This document shows, in pieces, positions 7,246-14,353 of a stretch of 21,630 nt of DNA. Both the position numbers and the translations under genes were made by a program. Source of the stretch: Gammaproteobacteria bacterium (GTDB lineage Bacteria > Pseudomonadota > Gammaproteobacteria > HK1); NCBI GenBank assembly GCA_022822245.1, contig JAJECB010000027.1, forward strand, positions 1 to 21,630. The letters are read 5' to 3'. The notes beneath the pieces are model-generated. The model was not told the origin of the DNA and searched no databases. It worked only from the letters and a program-made list of their open reading frames with translations. Each line of letters begins with the position of its first letter. Within the stretch, counting starts at the first letter, position 1.

Positions 7246-8043
7246 ATGAGCGATGACATCCTCTACGAACGCCACGGCCACGTGCGCCTCATCACCATCA
7301 ACCGCCCCACGCGGATGAACTCGATGGACTTCGCGGCGAACGACGCCCTCGTCGAACGCTGGAGGGAGTTCGACGCGGACGACGACGCCCGGTGCGCGGT
7401 CATCACCGGCGCCGGGGACCGGGCGTTCTGCGCGGGCGCGGACCTCAAGACCTACACGATGGCCTACGCCACCACCCCGGTCCCGGAGTTCCGGCGCCGC
7501 TTCACGAACGGCCCCGGCTTCGGCGGCATCACCCGGAACCTCCCCGTCTTCAAGCCCATCGTCGCGGCGGTGAACGGCTACGCGGTGTCGGGGGGGCTCG
7601 AGCTCGCCCTCGCCGCCGACATCCGCTTCTCTGCACCCGCCGCCCGCTTCGGGCTCCAGGACACGCGCTGGGGCTTCCACGCCTGCGACGGGGCGCTCGT
7701 GCGCCTGAAGGAGATCGTCGGGCTCGGCAACGCGATGGAGATGATCCTCTCCGGCGACCTCATAGACGCCGAGCACGCGTACCGCATCGGGCTCGTCAAC
7801 CGGGTGGTCGACGCGAACCGCCTCCTCGCCGAGTCCCTCGCCTACGCGGCCCGGCTCGCGAGCCGCGCCCCGCTCCCGCAGCGGATGGCGAAGGAGGTCA
7901 TGCACCGCATCCACGGCATGAGCCTCGACGAGGCGCTTCGCCTGGAGTCCGACTCGTTCCGCGACCTCGGCGACACCCACGACCTCGACGAGGGGACGCG
8001 CGCCTTCCGCGAGGGCCGCGACGCCGAGTTCCTCGGGCGGTAG
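7246..8043 (+). CDS. enoyl-CoA hydratase/isomerase family protein
   Basis: Crotonase-fold enzyme acting on acyl-CoA, likely hydrating a 2-enoyl-CoA in fatty-acid or related acid breakdown. It is 265 residues, normal for the family. The oxyanion-hole motifs are AFCAGADL and VNGYAVSGGLELALAADIRF. The segment aligned to the second catalytic Glu of rat enoyl-CoA hydratase is AMEMILSGD. The first catalytic position (PE in rat) reads QD in FGLQDTRWG, so the exact reaction is unsure. ATG at 7246 follows GGGAG at good spacing. A diverged copy of its first 31 codons lies at 9645-9736. Confidence 0.93.
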   Translation: MSDDILYERHGHVRLITINRPTRMNSMDFAANDALVERWREFDADDDARCAVITGAGDRAFCAGADLKTYTMAYATTPVPEFRRRFTNGPGFGGITRNLPVFKPIVAAVNGYAVSGGLELALAADIRFSAPAARFGLQDTRWGFHACDGALVRLKEIVGLGNAMEMILSGDLIDAEHAYRIGLVNRVVDANRLLAESLAYAARLASRAPLPQRMAKEVMHRIHGMSLDEALRLESDSFRDLGDTHDLDEGTRAFREGRDAEFLGR

Positions 8044-8188
8044 CTCGCAGCCCGGGAACGCGATACCTTCGCCGTCATCGAGCCCGCGCTTTCGAACCGG
8101 ATCTGTGCCGGCCCGGAAAACCGCGCCCGTTCCTTCCATTGGCGGCACGGTAGGATAGGCTCATCCACCCACGAGAGGAGTTGGAACC

Positions 8189-9244
8189 ATGCAACAGTCT
8201 CTGCACTCCACCGCCAAGCTGCTCAGCCTCGCGGCCGCGGTGTCCTTTGCCACCGCCTGCGCCACCGTGCCGCCCGCCGCGAGCGCACAGGGCAACGTGG
8301 CCACCAACATCCCCGTCCTCGTCATGAGCGAGGACGAGAACCCGGACACGGTGAAACGCTCGAGCAACATCTTCAAGCGGGTCATCGCCCAGCTCCAGAC
8401 CTCCATGCAACGCCACGGCTTCCGCATCATCGACGAGGAATCGGTCGCCGCGGACCTCGGCTGGACCATCTCCGACCGGCGCCCCAAGCGGGAGCTCATC
8501 GAGCGCATGAAGCTCATGCCCAAGAGCGGCAAGGCATCGCACCAAGTCCGCGCCTGGGTTCTCTTCCGCGTTTTCGCTCAGGCCAAGAAGACCTCGTTCG
8601 CCACGAAGATTCGGGTGAGGATCGAGGGTGAGCTCTACGACGCCGCGAACAACCAGTTCCTGGACTCGTTCGAGTGGCCCGACACCGCGGCGGGTCAGGG
8701 CAGCGAGATCGAGTACCCGGCGCCTCACGACTGCCTGGAGAATCGACTCTGCATCAGCGAGGTGGTCGGCGACCGGGCGCGCGAAATCGCGGGCTCGCTG
8801 GGTGACACGCTGGCCAAGAAGCTCCAGCGCTACTCTCCGCCGCGAAGCGGCGGGTCCCGAGTCGGCGGGGGAACGGTCGTCACCGGCGGCGGCTCCACCG
8901 CGGGCGATCCCGGCCACGGCATGATCACCGCCTACACGGTCACCTTCCGGTACTTCGACGACCACGAGGCGCTGACGATTGTCGGAGTCATGGCCGAGGA
9001 GTTCCCCGGCTACCGTACTCACGACCTCATCAACAAGTCCGCCACCGTGCGGCGCTACAACTACCTCACCTCCGCGAAGGCGGCAAAGCTCGAGGAGTGG
9101 CTCTACATCCTGCTCCGCGACATGGGCTTCGATGTCAAGAACGAGCTCCTGATCTCCGTGTCGGGCAGCAGCATCCTCGTCGACAAGCTCATTCCCACCA
9201 CGGACCGCCCGGAGTCCCCGGACGAGAAGAAGCGCTTCAAGTAG
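8189..9244 (+). CDS. exported protein of unknown function, possible lipoprotein
   Basis: 351 residues with a signal peptide: a hydrophobic segment LLSLAAAVSFATACATV. Cys24 follows Ala-Thr-Ala, a weak lipobox, and a cleavage after AASA (about 33) is the alternative. I do not recognise a family. The first part (about 40-215, IPVLVMSEDENPDTVKR onward) looks like the alpha/beta N-terminal domain of assembly lipoproteins of the CsgG/FlgT sort, but I would not assign it. A Gly/Ser-rich linker (about 222-243) leads to a second small alpha/beta domain. ATG at 8189 has a strong GAGGAG. It stands alone, 145 nt after the enoyl-CoA hydratase gene, and is followed by a strong palindrome. Confidence 0.85.
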   Translation: MQQSLHSTAKLLSLAAAVSFATACATVPPAASAQGNVATNIPVLVMSEDENPDTVKRSSNIFKRVIAQLQTSMQRHGFRIIDEESVAADLGWTISDRRPKRELIERMKLMPKSGKASHQVRAWVLFRVFAQAKKTSFATKIRVRIEGELYDAANNQFLDSFEWPDTAAGQGSEIEYPAPHDCLENRLCISEVVGDRAREIAGSLGDTLAKKLQRYSPPRSGGSRVGGGTVVTGGGSTAGDPGHGMITAYTVTFRYFDDHEALTIVGVMAEEFPGYRTHDLINKSATVRRYNYLTSAKAAKLEEWLYILLRDMGFDVKNELLISVSGSSILVDKLIPTTDRPESPDEKKRFK

Positions 9245-9268
9245 GCGCGTCCACGACTCCATCCACCC

Positions 9269-9306
9269 AACGCCGGAACGGCCCCTGCAGGGGCCGTTCC
9301 GGCGTT
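9269..9306. terminator. perfect 38-bp palindrome, probable hairpin terminator
   Basis: Each arm is AACGCCGGAACGGCCCCTG and its exact complement, with no intervening loop base, so an RNA hairpin would form with about four central bases unpaired. It begins 25 nt after the stop codon at 9244, as expected for a terminator. There is no T-run on either side, so termination would depend on the very stable stem, on pausing, or on Rho. Confidence 0.7.
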
Positions 9307-9321
9307 CCGGCTCCGCGGAAA

Positions 9322-9512
9322 GCCGCCCGCGTTCAGCTCGCCGCGGAGCGCGAGCAGCGAGGAAGCCTTCCCCGTCTGGCGCGGCGCGTGCAGCATGAAG
9401 TACTTCCGCTGCCGGATGAACAGCAGGAGCTCGTCGGCCTCGAGGCGCCCCAGGGTCGGAACGCAGCAGTGGATGTCCGGGACGACGGGCCGGCGGCGTT
9501 GAAGAAGCGCAT
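9322..9512 (-). pseudogene. frameshifted N-terminal fragment of an AAA-like ATPase
   Basis: The minus strand reads MRFFNAAGP from ATG at 9512. After a one-base frame change near 9486-9488 it continues VVPDIHCCVPTLGRLEADEL, then FMLHAPRQTGKASSLLALRGELNAGG, and similarity stops. This is the start of a common AAA-type ATPase with a Walker A-like segment. The P-loop is itself altered (GKA where GKT/S is expected). The rest of the gene (Walker B onward) is absent, with the palindrome region following directly. It is a different family from the ATPase at 11639. Confidence 0.75.
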
Positions 9513-9644
9513 GGCCCAAGTACCGCACGGCGGCGCCAACCCACCCGGAGGACTCGCCGGTCCTTCCCTGCCGCCACACGGCATGCCGATCCCCGTCGAC
9601 GACAATCGGCGGGCTTGTGGGGCAACGAGGAGACCCCCGAGCCG

Positions 9645-9736
9645 AGCGACGACATCCTCCACGAGAAGCACGGCCACGTGCGGCTCGTCACCATCAACCG
9701 TCCCGACCGGATGAACTCGACGGACTTCGCGGCGAG
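9645..9736 (+). pseudogene. truncated second copy of an enoyl-CoA hydratase (first 31 codons)
   Basis: Translates to SDDILHEKHGHVRLVTINRP then DRMNSTDFAAS. About 25 of 31 residues match the N-terminus of the intact gene at 7246-8043, and many differences are synonymous or conservative. That suggests a functional paralogue before truncation. The position of the start ATG is CCG (9642-9644), yet a GAGGAG is retained upstream. Similarity stops abruptly at about 9736, where the broken PEGA gene begins on the other strand. The frame stays open from 9615 to 10178 only by chance across that gene. Confidence 0.8.
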
Positions 9737-11440
9737 CAAGGTACTCCCGGTAGCTTGCGGGCGTGTTCCGCTCCTTCGCCTTCACAAACGCCTCGTCGTC
9801 CGCCCGGCGCTCGGCCTCGCGGCGCTTCGACTGTCGCGCCTCCTCCCCCAACGCCCGCAACGCCCCGGCCTGGGCCGCCGTCAGATAACCAGTCTCCGAC
9901 AACCCCTTCCTGCCCTGGTACCCCCGTATCGCCTCGCGCGTCCCACTCCCGAACAACCCGTCAGCCACCAATTCGTAGCCCAGCGACACCAAGCCGTCCT
10001 GCACCAGCCGGCGCTCCTCGCGCGTCATCCCCAGACTCTCCTCCACTTCGTCGGCGGGCGGCGGAAGCCTCGCCAGACGCACCTCGTGACGCGGCGCGGC
10101 GCGGCCGTGAACCACTGTTCCCTCCCAAGGCTTCCACCCCGGCGCGCTCACCCGCAACCGATACGTCCCCTCCGGTAGGCGCATCCCCGGCCGATAGGGA
10201 CCCGCACCTTCCACCCCCACCGCCGCGTCCGAGGGCTCCGCCAGCCCCGTCAGCGTCCCGTAGCGAATCCGCTCCAGCCGGCGCTCCACCATCGCCACTT
10301 CGCCTTTCGGCACCTCCACCTCCACCCGAACTTCCCGGTGCCCCGGCGCACCCAGCCTCAGCTCGACCGGACCCGACAGGAGACCCTCCAGGGTCACCGG
10401 AACCTCGTGGCGCCTCCCCCCGTGCTCCACCCATCCGCCCGGCGCTTCGCCTTCCAGCAGAACCGTCACCGCCCCCCTCGCACGCGACAGGCGCCGGTCG
10501 ACCTTCAGAACCCGGCGATCCTTCAGGTCCAGACCCTCCAGCCGGACCGTCTCGTACAGCGGGTGTTCCAGCACCACCGTCCACGTTCCCGCCCGCAGGT
10601 CGGAGCGGGTGAGCGGCGTCTCCCCGGCCCGTTCCCCGCCCACCAGAACCGCCGCCCCCGCCGGCTCGGTCTTCACGGACAGGATCGCCCGGCCGCCAAA
10701 GGGAGAATCCTCCTCGATGACCACCTCGCCCAGTCGCATGTTCTCGCCGAGCGCCGAAACCGAGAATTGCGTACTCCGAACCCGGCTCTCGCCGTCCTTC
10801 CGAAGCTCGACGTACAGCTCGTACTCTTCGCGAACGGGAACCACCCACCAAGTAGCTCGGGCCGCCCGCCCGCCACCGCCGGTAACGGCCCGGCGGCCAA
10901 TCCTCTCCCGACTCGCCTGCCCGAGCTCCTCATGCAGCCTCGAGTTGACAAAGTCCTCGAAGTCCGCGTTCCGGTTCGAGTCGTCGTTCCTTCGCACGAT
11001 CTCGAGGCCGCCGTCGGCGTCGAGCGAGGCTTCCCGCGCGAGCCGCCACGCCAGGTCGGTGAACACGTGCTCCAGGTACTCGCGGTCGTCCCGGTAGGGG
11101 ATGGACTCCGTGCGGTCGCCCAGGTTGTCGAGGTCCTCGACCGTCAGCTTCGGGCAGGATGCGACCGCCCCCGGCCCACCTCGGACGGGATGCAGGTCAC
11201 CACCGCGTCCGCCCGCTCCTGCAGCATCACCGACCGGAGCAGGTCCTCCTCCCCCTCGAAGACCGTCGCCGCCAGCGCGGTGTAGATGTTCTCCGCATCC
11301 TTGCCGGCGACCAGCGTCACCTGCAGGCCCGGCTGGATCTTCTCCCGCATCGCTTCCAGAGTGGCAGGGTCGGGGGCAGCCCACATCTCGTATTCGCCGC
11401 TATGCTCTTCTCCTCGGCCGGGAGGGCCACGGCGCATCAT
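9735..11440 (-). pseudogene. broken PEGA / peptidoglycan-binding repeat protein gene
   Basis: Coding runs from about 11440 (ATG) or 11386 (MWAAPDP) in one frame through DAVVTCIPSEV. It shifts frame at about 11160-11177, in a G-rich run, and continues ASCPKLTVEDLDNLG to 9735. An unrecognised N-terminal region is followed by PEGA-like beta-rich units (about 10688-10485, SVKTEPAGAAVLVGG; and about 10265-10065, with PEGTYRLRVSAPGWKPW). Next comes a PG_binding_1-like domain (about 10046-9849, LVQDGLVSLGYELVADGLFG and TREAIRGYQ). The end is the first half of a helical repeat (DDEAFVKAKERNTPASYREY) like those of the giant protein at 15982-21432. It stops mid-repeat against the enoyl-CoA hydratase fragment; the open frame to 9333 is just antisense of other fragments. 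No signal peptide is evident. Originally an envelope-associated protein, by inference. Confidence 0.75.
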
Positions 11441-11581
11441 CAGCTTCAGGATATGGAAAGATCGGGCTCGATTCTCGAAGACCCGCCCCCGTCCAGCGCT
11501 ACAACCACCGCCCCCCGCAAAGGAGGCCGGACGAAACGGGCGCGTCCGCACGTCCCGGTTGCACAGGGCCAAGCTCAAACC

Positions 11582-11624
11582 TAAGATAGGAATCATGCAT
11601 TCAAAATGCATGATTCCTATCTTA
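11582..11624. repeat. 43-bp AT-rich perfect inverted repeat (20+3+20)
   Basis: The left arm begins TAAGATAGGAATC and ends GCATT, CAA forms the loop, and the right arm is the exact complement. It is conspicuously AT-rich for this window. It lies between the divergent broken PEGA gene and the DUF4143 ATPase, 14 nt before the ATPase GTG. TAAGAT in the left arm could be a -10, with TTGCAC 17 nt upstream; transcripts would then start with a stem-loop. It could be an operator, a divergent promoter, a leader hairpin or a remnant of a mobile element end. Confidence 0.8.
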
Positions 11625-11638
11625 CCAAGGCAACGAGC

Positions 11639-12874
11639 GTGCAGTACATCAAGCGATCCTTGGAGCCCGTGCTGCGGCGGGCAGCGACCGAGTTTCCGGC
11701 CGTCGTACTCACCGGTCCACGTCAGTCCGGAAAGACGACCCTCCTGCGTCGCCTCTTCGGCCGGGACTGCCGCTACGTCTCGCTCGAACCCCCGGACGTT
11801 CGTGCGACTGCGCGGGGGGACCCCCGCTCCTTCCTGGAGGCGTTCCCGCCCCCGGTCATTTTCGACGAAGCCCAGTATGCGCCCGACCTGTTCCCCTACA
11901 TCAAGGAGAGGATCGACGAAGACCGGCAGACGCCCGGCCAGTACCTGCTGACCGGCTCACAGAACCTCGCCCTCGCCGAGAGCATCACCGAGACGCTCGC
12001 GGGACGCGCCGCCATGCTGCGCCTGCTGCCGCTCTCCCGGCGGGAGGCGGAGGGGTGGCCGGAGCGCCCCCTCCCCTGGGAGGCGGAGCGCGCGCCGAAG
12101 GCAGAGTGCGCGTCGAAGGCGGATCGCCGATTCACCTACGAAGAGCTCTGGAACGCGTTCCTGAGAGGCGGATACCCGGAGCCGTTCACCCATCCCGAAC
12201 GCGATACGGCCCTTTGGCATGGAAGCTACATCCAGACCTATCTCGAGCGGGACGTGCGCAGCCTGCGGCAGGTCGGGGACCTCACCGAGTTCCGGAACTT
12301 CATGCAGGTGCTTGCCGTCCGCACCGGCCAGCTCCTCAACCTGACCGACGTCGCGCGGGACCTCGGGGTCGCGGTCAACACGGTGAAGGCGTGGCTGTCC
12401 GTGCTCGAAGCGACCTGGCAGATCATCGTGCTTCGTCCGTACTTCGCGAACGTCGGGAAAAGACTCGTCAAGACTCCCAAGGTCTACTTCACCGACGTCG
12501 GGACGCTCTGTCATCTCGCCGGGTTGAGAGACGCGGAACACGCGGCGTCCGGCCCCCTGGGCGGCGCAATCGTGGAGACCGCGGTGCTCTCCGAGGTGGT
12601 GAAGTCGCTCATCCACCGGGCAATCGAGCCACAGGTCCACTTCTGGCGCACGGCCGCCGGTACGGAGGTGGACATCGTGGTTGCGGCCTCGGGGAAGCTC
12701 GTGCCGATCGAGGTGAAGCTCTCGGCCACCCCCCGGCCGGGCATGGCGGCCGCCGTCCGCACCCTTCGGAACGACCTCGGCGAAGGCGCCATGCCCGGCT
12801 ACGTGGTCCATCCCGGCGACGTTCGCCTGCCGCTCGGCCCCGGGGTCACCGCCCTCCCGTTCGCGGAGCTGTGA
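11639..12874 (+). CDS. AAA_14 / DUF4143 family ATPase
   Basis: Single-protein ATPase family of unclear role, widespread in bacterial accessory regions. From GTG at 11639 it is 411 residues. Walker A is GPRQSGKT (26-33), Walker B is VIFDEAQ (73-79), and a sensor-like LLTGSQN follows. A winged-helix-like middle (LTDVARDLGVAVNTVKAWLS) is followed by the C-terminal DUF4143 part, which ends in a restriction-nuclease-like TEVDIVVAASGKLVPIEVK. GTG was chosen because the conserved YIKRSLEPVL follows at once and AAGG lies about 10 nt upstream. The ATG at 11606 lies inside the inverted repeat and would add 11 residues without a clear ribosome-binding site. It converges with the OmpA-like gene, 15 nt apart. 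Confidence 0.92.
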   Translation: MQYIKRSLEPVLRRAATEFPAVVLTGPRQSGKTTLLRRLFGRDCRYVSLEPPDVRATARGDPRSFLEAFPPPVIFDEAQYAPDLFPYIKERIDEDRQTPGQYLLTGSQNLALAESITETLAGRAAMLRLLPLSRREAEGWPERPLPWEAERAPKAECASKADRRFTYEELWNAFLRGGYPEPFTHPERDTALWHGSYIQTYLERDVRSLRQVGDLTEFRNFMQVLAVRTGQLLNLTDVARDLGVAVNTVKAWLSVLEATWQIIVLRPYFANVGKRLVKTPKVYFTDVGTLCHLAGLRDAEHAASGPLGGAIVETAVLSEVVKSLIHRAIEPQVHFWRTAAGTEVDIVVAASGKLVPIEVKLSATPRPGMAAAVRTLRNDLGEGAMPGYVVHPGDVRLPLGPGVTALPFAEL

Positions 12875-12889
12875 GCGACAGCACCATCC

Positions 12890-13645
12890 TCACTCGATGA
12901 CGACGATCCCGCCCATCTTCTTCTTCTCCCCCTCACCGCGCCCGTCGGCCGGGGTGCCTGTCGCCGTTTCATCGCTTCCGGCGGCGGGCGCGTCGTCGGC
13001 TCCGATCACGACGACTCCCGAGTCCGACGCATCCGTCGGGGGCTTCGCCGGGGCCTCCGGCTCCTCCTCCCGGGCCGCTGGCTCCTCGTCCCACAGCGGG
13101 TGGAAGGTGACGATCTCTACGCGGCGCTGGGCGGGCGCGGTGGGCGGGAGGTCCGGACGCGGGCGATCCTCGCCGTAGCCGCGCACCTCGCGGAAGCGCG
13201 CTTCGGCGAGGGCGAAGTGCTCCCGCAGGTAGGCCGCGACCGACTGCGCCCGCCGCTCGGAGAGCTCGCGGTTGTAGTCCGCCGGGCCGCCCGTGTCCGT
13301 GTGCCCGTAGACCCCGACCGGGACGTCGCGGAGCGCCTCGGAGACGAGGGCGGCGCCGAGCTCCCGGAGCTGCGCCACCGCCCCCTCGCCGATCTCGGCC
13401 GAGTTCTTTTGGAACTCGATCCGCAGGTCGACGGAGCGGCGCTCGAGCGGGTCCCCGGTGATCGGGATGAGCTTGCCGATGAGCGTGTCCCGCCCCACGA
13501 CCGGGTCATTGTCGGCCGCTCCGGCGGGGAGCGGAACCGAGGACCCCGCAAGCCCGACGAGCCCCGCCAGGGCGAGGGCCGCGGCGGCCGCCCATCGCCC
13601 CCCGGAGCGAATTCGGCGACGGGACCCCCACGCGTTGCTTGCCAT
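12890..13645 (-). CDS. OmpA-C-domain (peptidoglycan-associated) secreted protein
   Basis: 251 residues. A Sec signal peptide (about 1-43: Arg-rich start, WAAAAALALAGLVGLAG, cleavage near AGA) leads to a short region. The OmpA C-terminal domain (about 72-180) has FQKNSAEIGEGA, the diaminopimelate-contacting Asp117 in GHTDTGG and the Arg131/132 pair in LSERRAQSV. The tail (about 185-251) is Glu/Pro/Ala-rich and ends with GGIVVIE; a similar GVVVIG occurs earlier in it. It probably anchors something to peptidoglycan in the periplasm. There is no beta-barrel. The ATG at 13645 has a near-perfect AAAGGAGGG six nt upstream, in the 13-nt gap after the I9-like lipoprotein gene, so it is the last gene of that operon. 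Confidence 0.92.
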   Translation of the reverse strand: MASNAWGSRRRIRSGGRWAAAAALALAGLVGLAGSSVPLPAGAADNDPVVGRDTLIGKLIPITGDPLERRSVDLRIEFQKNSAEIGEGAVAQLRELGAALVSEALRDVPVGVYGHTDTGGPADYNRELSERRAQSVAAYLREHFALAEARFREVRGYGEDRPRPDLPPTAPAQRRVEIVTFHPLWDEEPAAREEEPEAPAKPPTDASDSGVVVIGADDAPAAGSDETATGTPADGRGEGEKKKMGGIVVIE

Positions 13646-13658
13646 GATCGTCCCTCCT

Positions 13659-14141
13659 TTACTTGAAGCGAAGGTCGGATTTCGGCGCCTGGAGCTGAAG
13701 CTCCTGGTCCCGCTCGACCGACGCCACTTCGGGCATGGCGAGGATGCGGGCGATGAGCTCCCCGTCCGCGGTGAGCGCGATGGCCGGGAAGAGGTTGAAC
13801 GTCCGGACGGCGGCAAACTCCTCGGCCGGCATCGCGGCCTCGAGCCGCTCCATGACCCGTGCGGTGACGGCGGCGACTGAGCCGTCATCGCCGGAGCCGC
13901 CCGCCGCCCCCGTCCCGTCATCGACCGCGAGGTTGACGATGATCGCGAGCTTCCCGGGCGCGTCGACACCCTCTGCCGACGGACCCGTCGCAGCCAGCTT
14001 CATGTCGCCGGCGGGCGCCTGGCAGGCGGCCAGGAGTCCGGAAAGAACCATGATCGAGAGCGCGCGCACCAGGCGACCAGGACCGCCGGCGCGGCGCCCT
14101 CCCCCGCCCGACCCGGGCCCTAACTGGTGACCGGTTTCCAT
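13659..14141 (-). CDS. lipoprotein with I9-type (subtilisin prodomain/inhibitor-like) domain
   Basis: 160 residues. The signal peptide ends in lipobox LLAAC (Cys40), followed by a Gly/Asp-rich linker. The compact C-terminal domain (about 64-150) reads KLAIIVNLAV, then VTARVMERLEAAM, TFNLFPAIALTADGELIARI and PEVASVERDQELQLQ. This order, with FPAIAL and a V-x-x-V-E-x-D strand near the end, is that of I9 prodomains. The protease encoded two genes upstream has the parallel RNFPVLAMEMDADALR and VEVWDDPVLEPFL in its own prodomain. I infer an outer-membrane-anchored inhibitor or chaperone acting in trans on that protease. Start ATG 14141 has AAGGAGG upstream and overlaps the preceding gene by 22 nt. 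Confidence 0.75.
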   Translation of the reverse strand: METGHQLGPGSGGGGRRAGGPGRLVRALSIMVLSGLLAACQAPAGDMKLAATGPSAEGVDAPGKLAIIVNLAVDDGTGAAGGSGDDGSVAAVTARVMERLEAAMPAEEFAAVRTFNLFPAIALTADGELIARILAMPEVASVERDQELQLQAPKSDLRFK

Positions 14142-14353
14142 CCCTTTCCATCCTCCTTCGGCGCGTCGGGCTTGGGTTGCGGGGTGGGCGGAACCGGCTG
14201 CGGGAGCGGCTCCGGCTCCACCGGCGTCGTGGCCGCGCAGCCCACCAGCAGGCCGGACAGCAGCAGGCATGACGCCGAACGGCCCAGGAAAGTGAGAACG
14301 TCGTGGCGACGGTCCTCGCTCCGCCTCGCTTCTAACCGGTGATGGGTTTCCAT
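14120..14353 (-). CDS. small proline-rich lipoprotein
   Basis: 77 residues. Signal peptide with lipobox LLVGC (Cys39), then a mature part of only about 39 residues, very rich in Pro (PVEPEPLPQPVPPTPQPKPD), ending KGWKPVTS. There is no recognisable domain; it may be a spacer or tether. ATG 14353 lies inside the end of the protease gene (22-nt overlap) behind GAGGAGAAGG. The end of this gene repeats the end of the protease gene at both DNA and protein level (KPD...WKPIT against KPD...WKPVT), and the next gene starts in the same overlapping way. Confidence 0.75.
   Translation of the reverse strand: METHHRLEARRSEDRRHDVLTFLGRSASCLLLSGLLVGCAATTPVEPEPLPQPVPPTPQPKPDAPKEDGKGWKPVTS

Noticed and set aside
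5224..8148. 974-codon minus-strand open frame opposite gshB, NUDIX and hydratase genes
   Set aside because: The opposite strand carries three clearly recognisable enzymes; this frame is low-complexity shadow with no domain.
9333..9734. C-terminal extension of the broken PEGA protein frame
   Set aside because: These codons are the antisense of the hydratase fragment and the out-of-frame ATPase remnant, so they are not ancestral sequence of that gene.
8075..9739. Long minus-strand frame opposite the exported protein
   Set aside because: The plus strand has a ribosome-binding site, signal peptide and terminator; the minus frame shows no domain.
9615..10178. 187-codon plus-strand ORF beginning with hydratase-like residues
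   Set aside because: Only codons about 11-41 resemble a hydratase; the rest is antisense of the PEGA gene. Chimeric open frame, not a gene.
11144..11611. Programmed frameshift in the PEGA gene
   Set aside because: No slippery heptamer with downstream structure was evident, and the gene is also truncated at its other end, so ordinary decay or a sequencing error is simpler.
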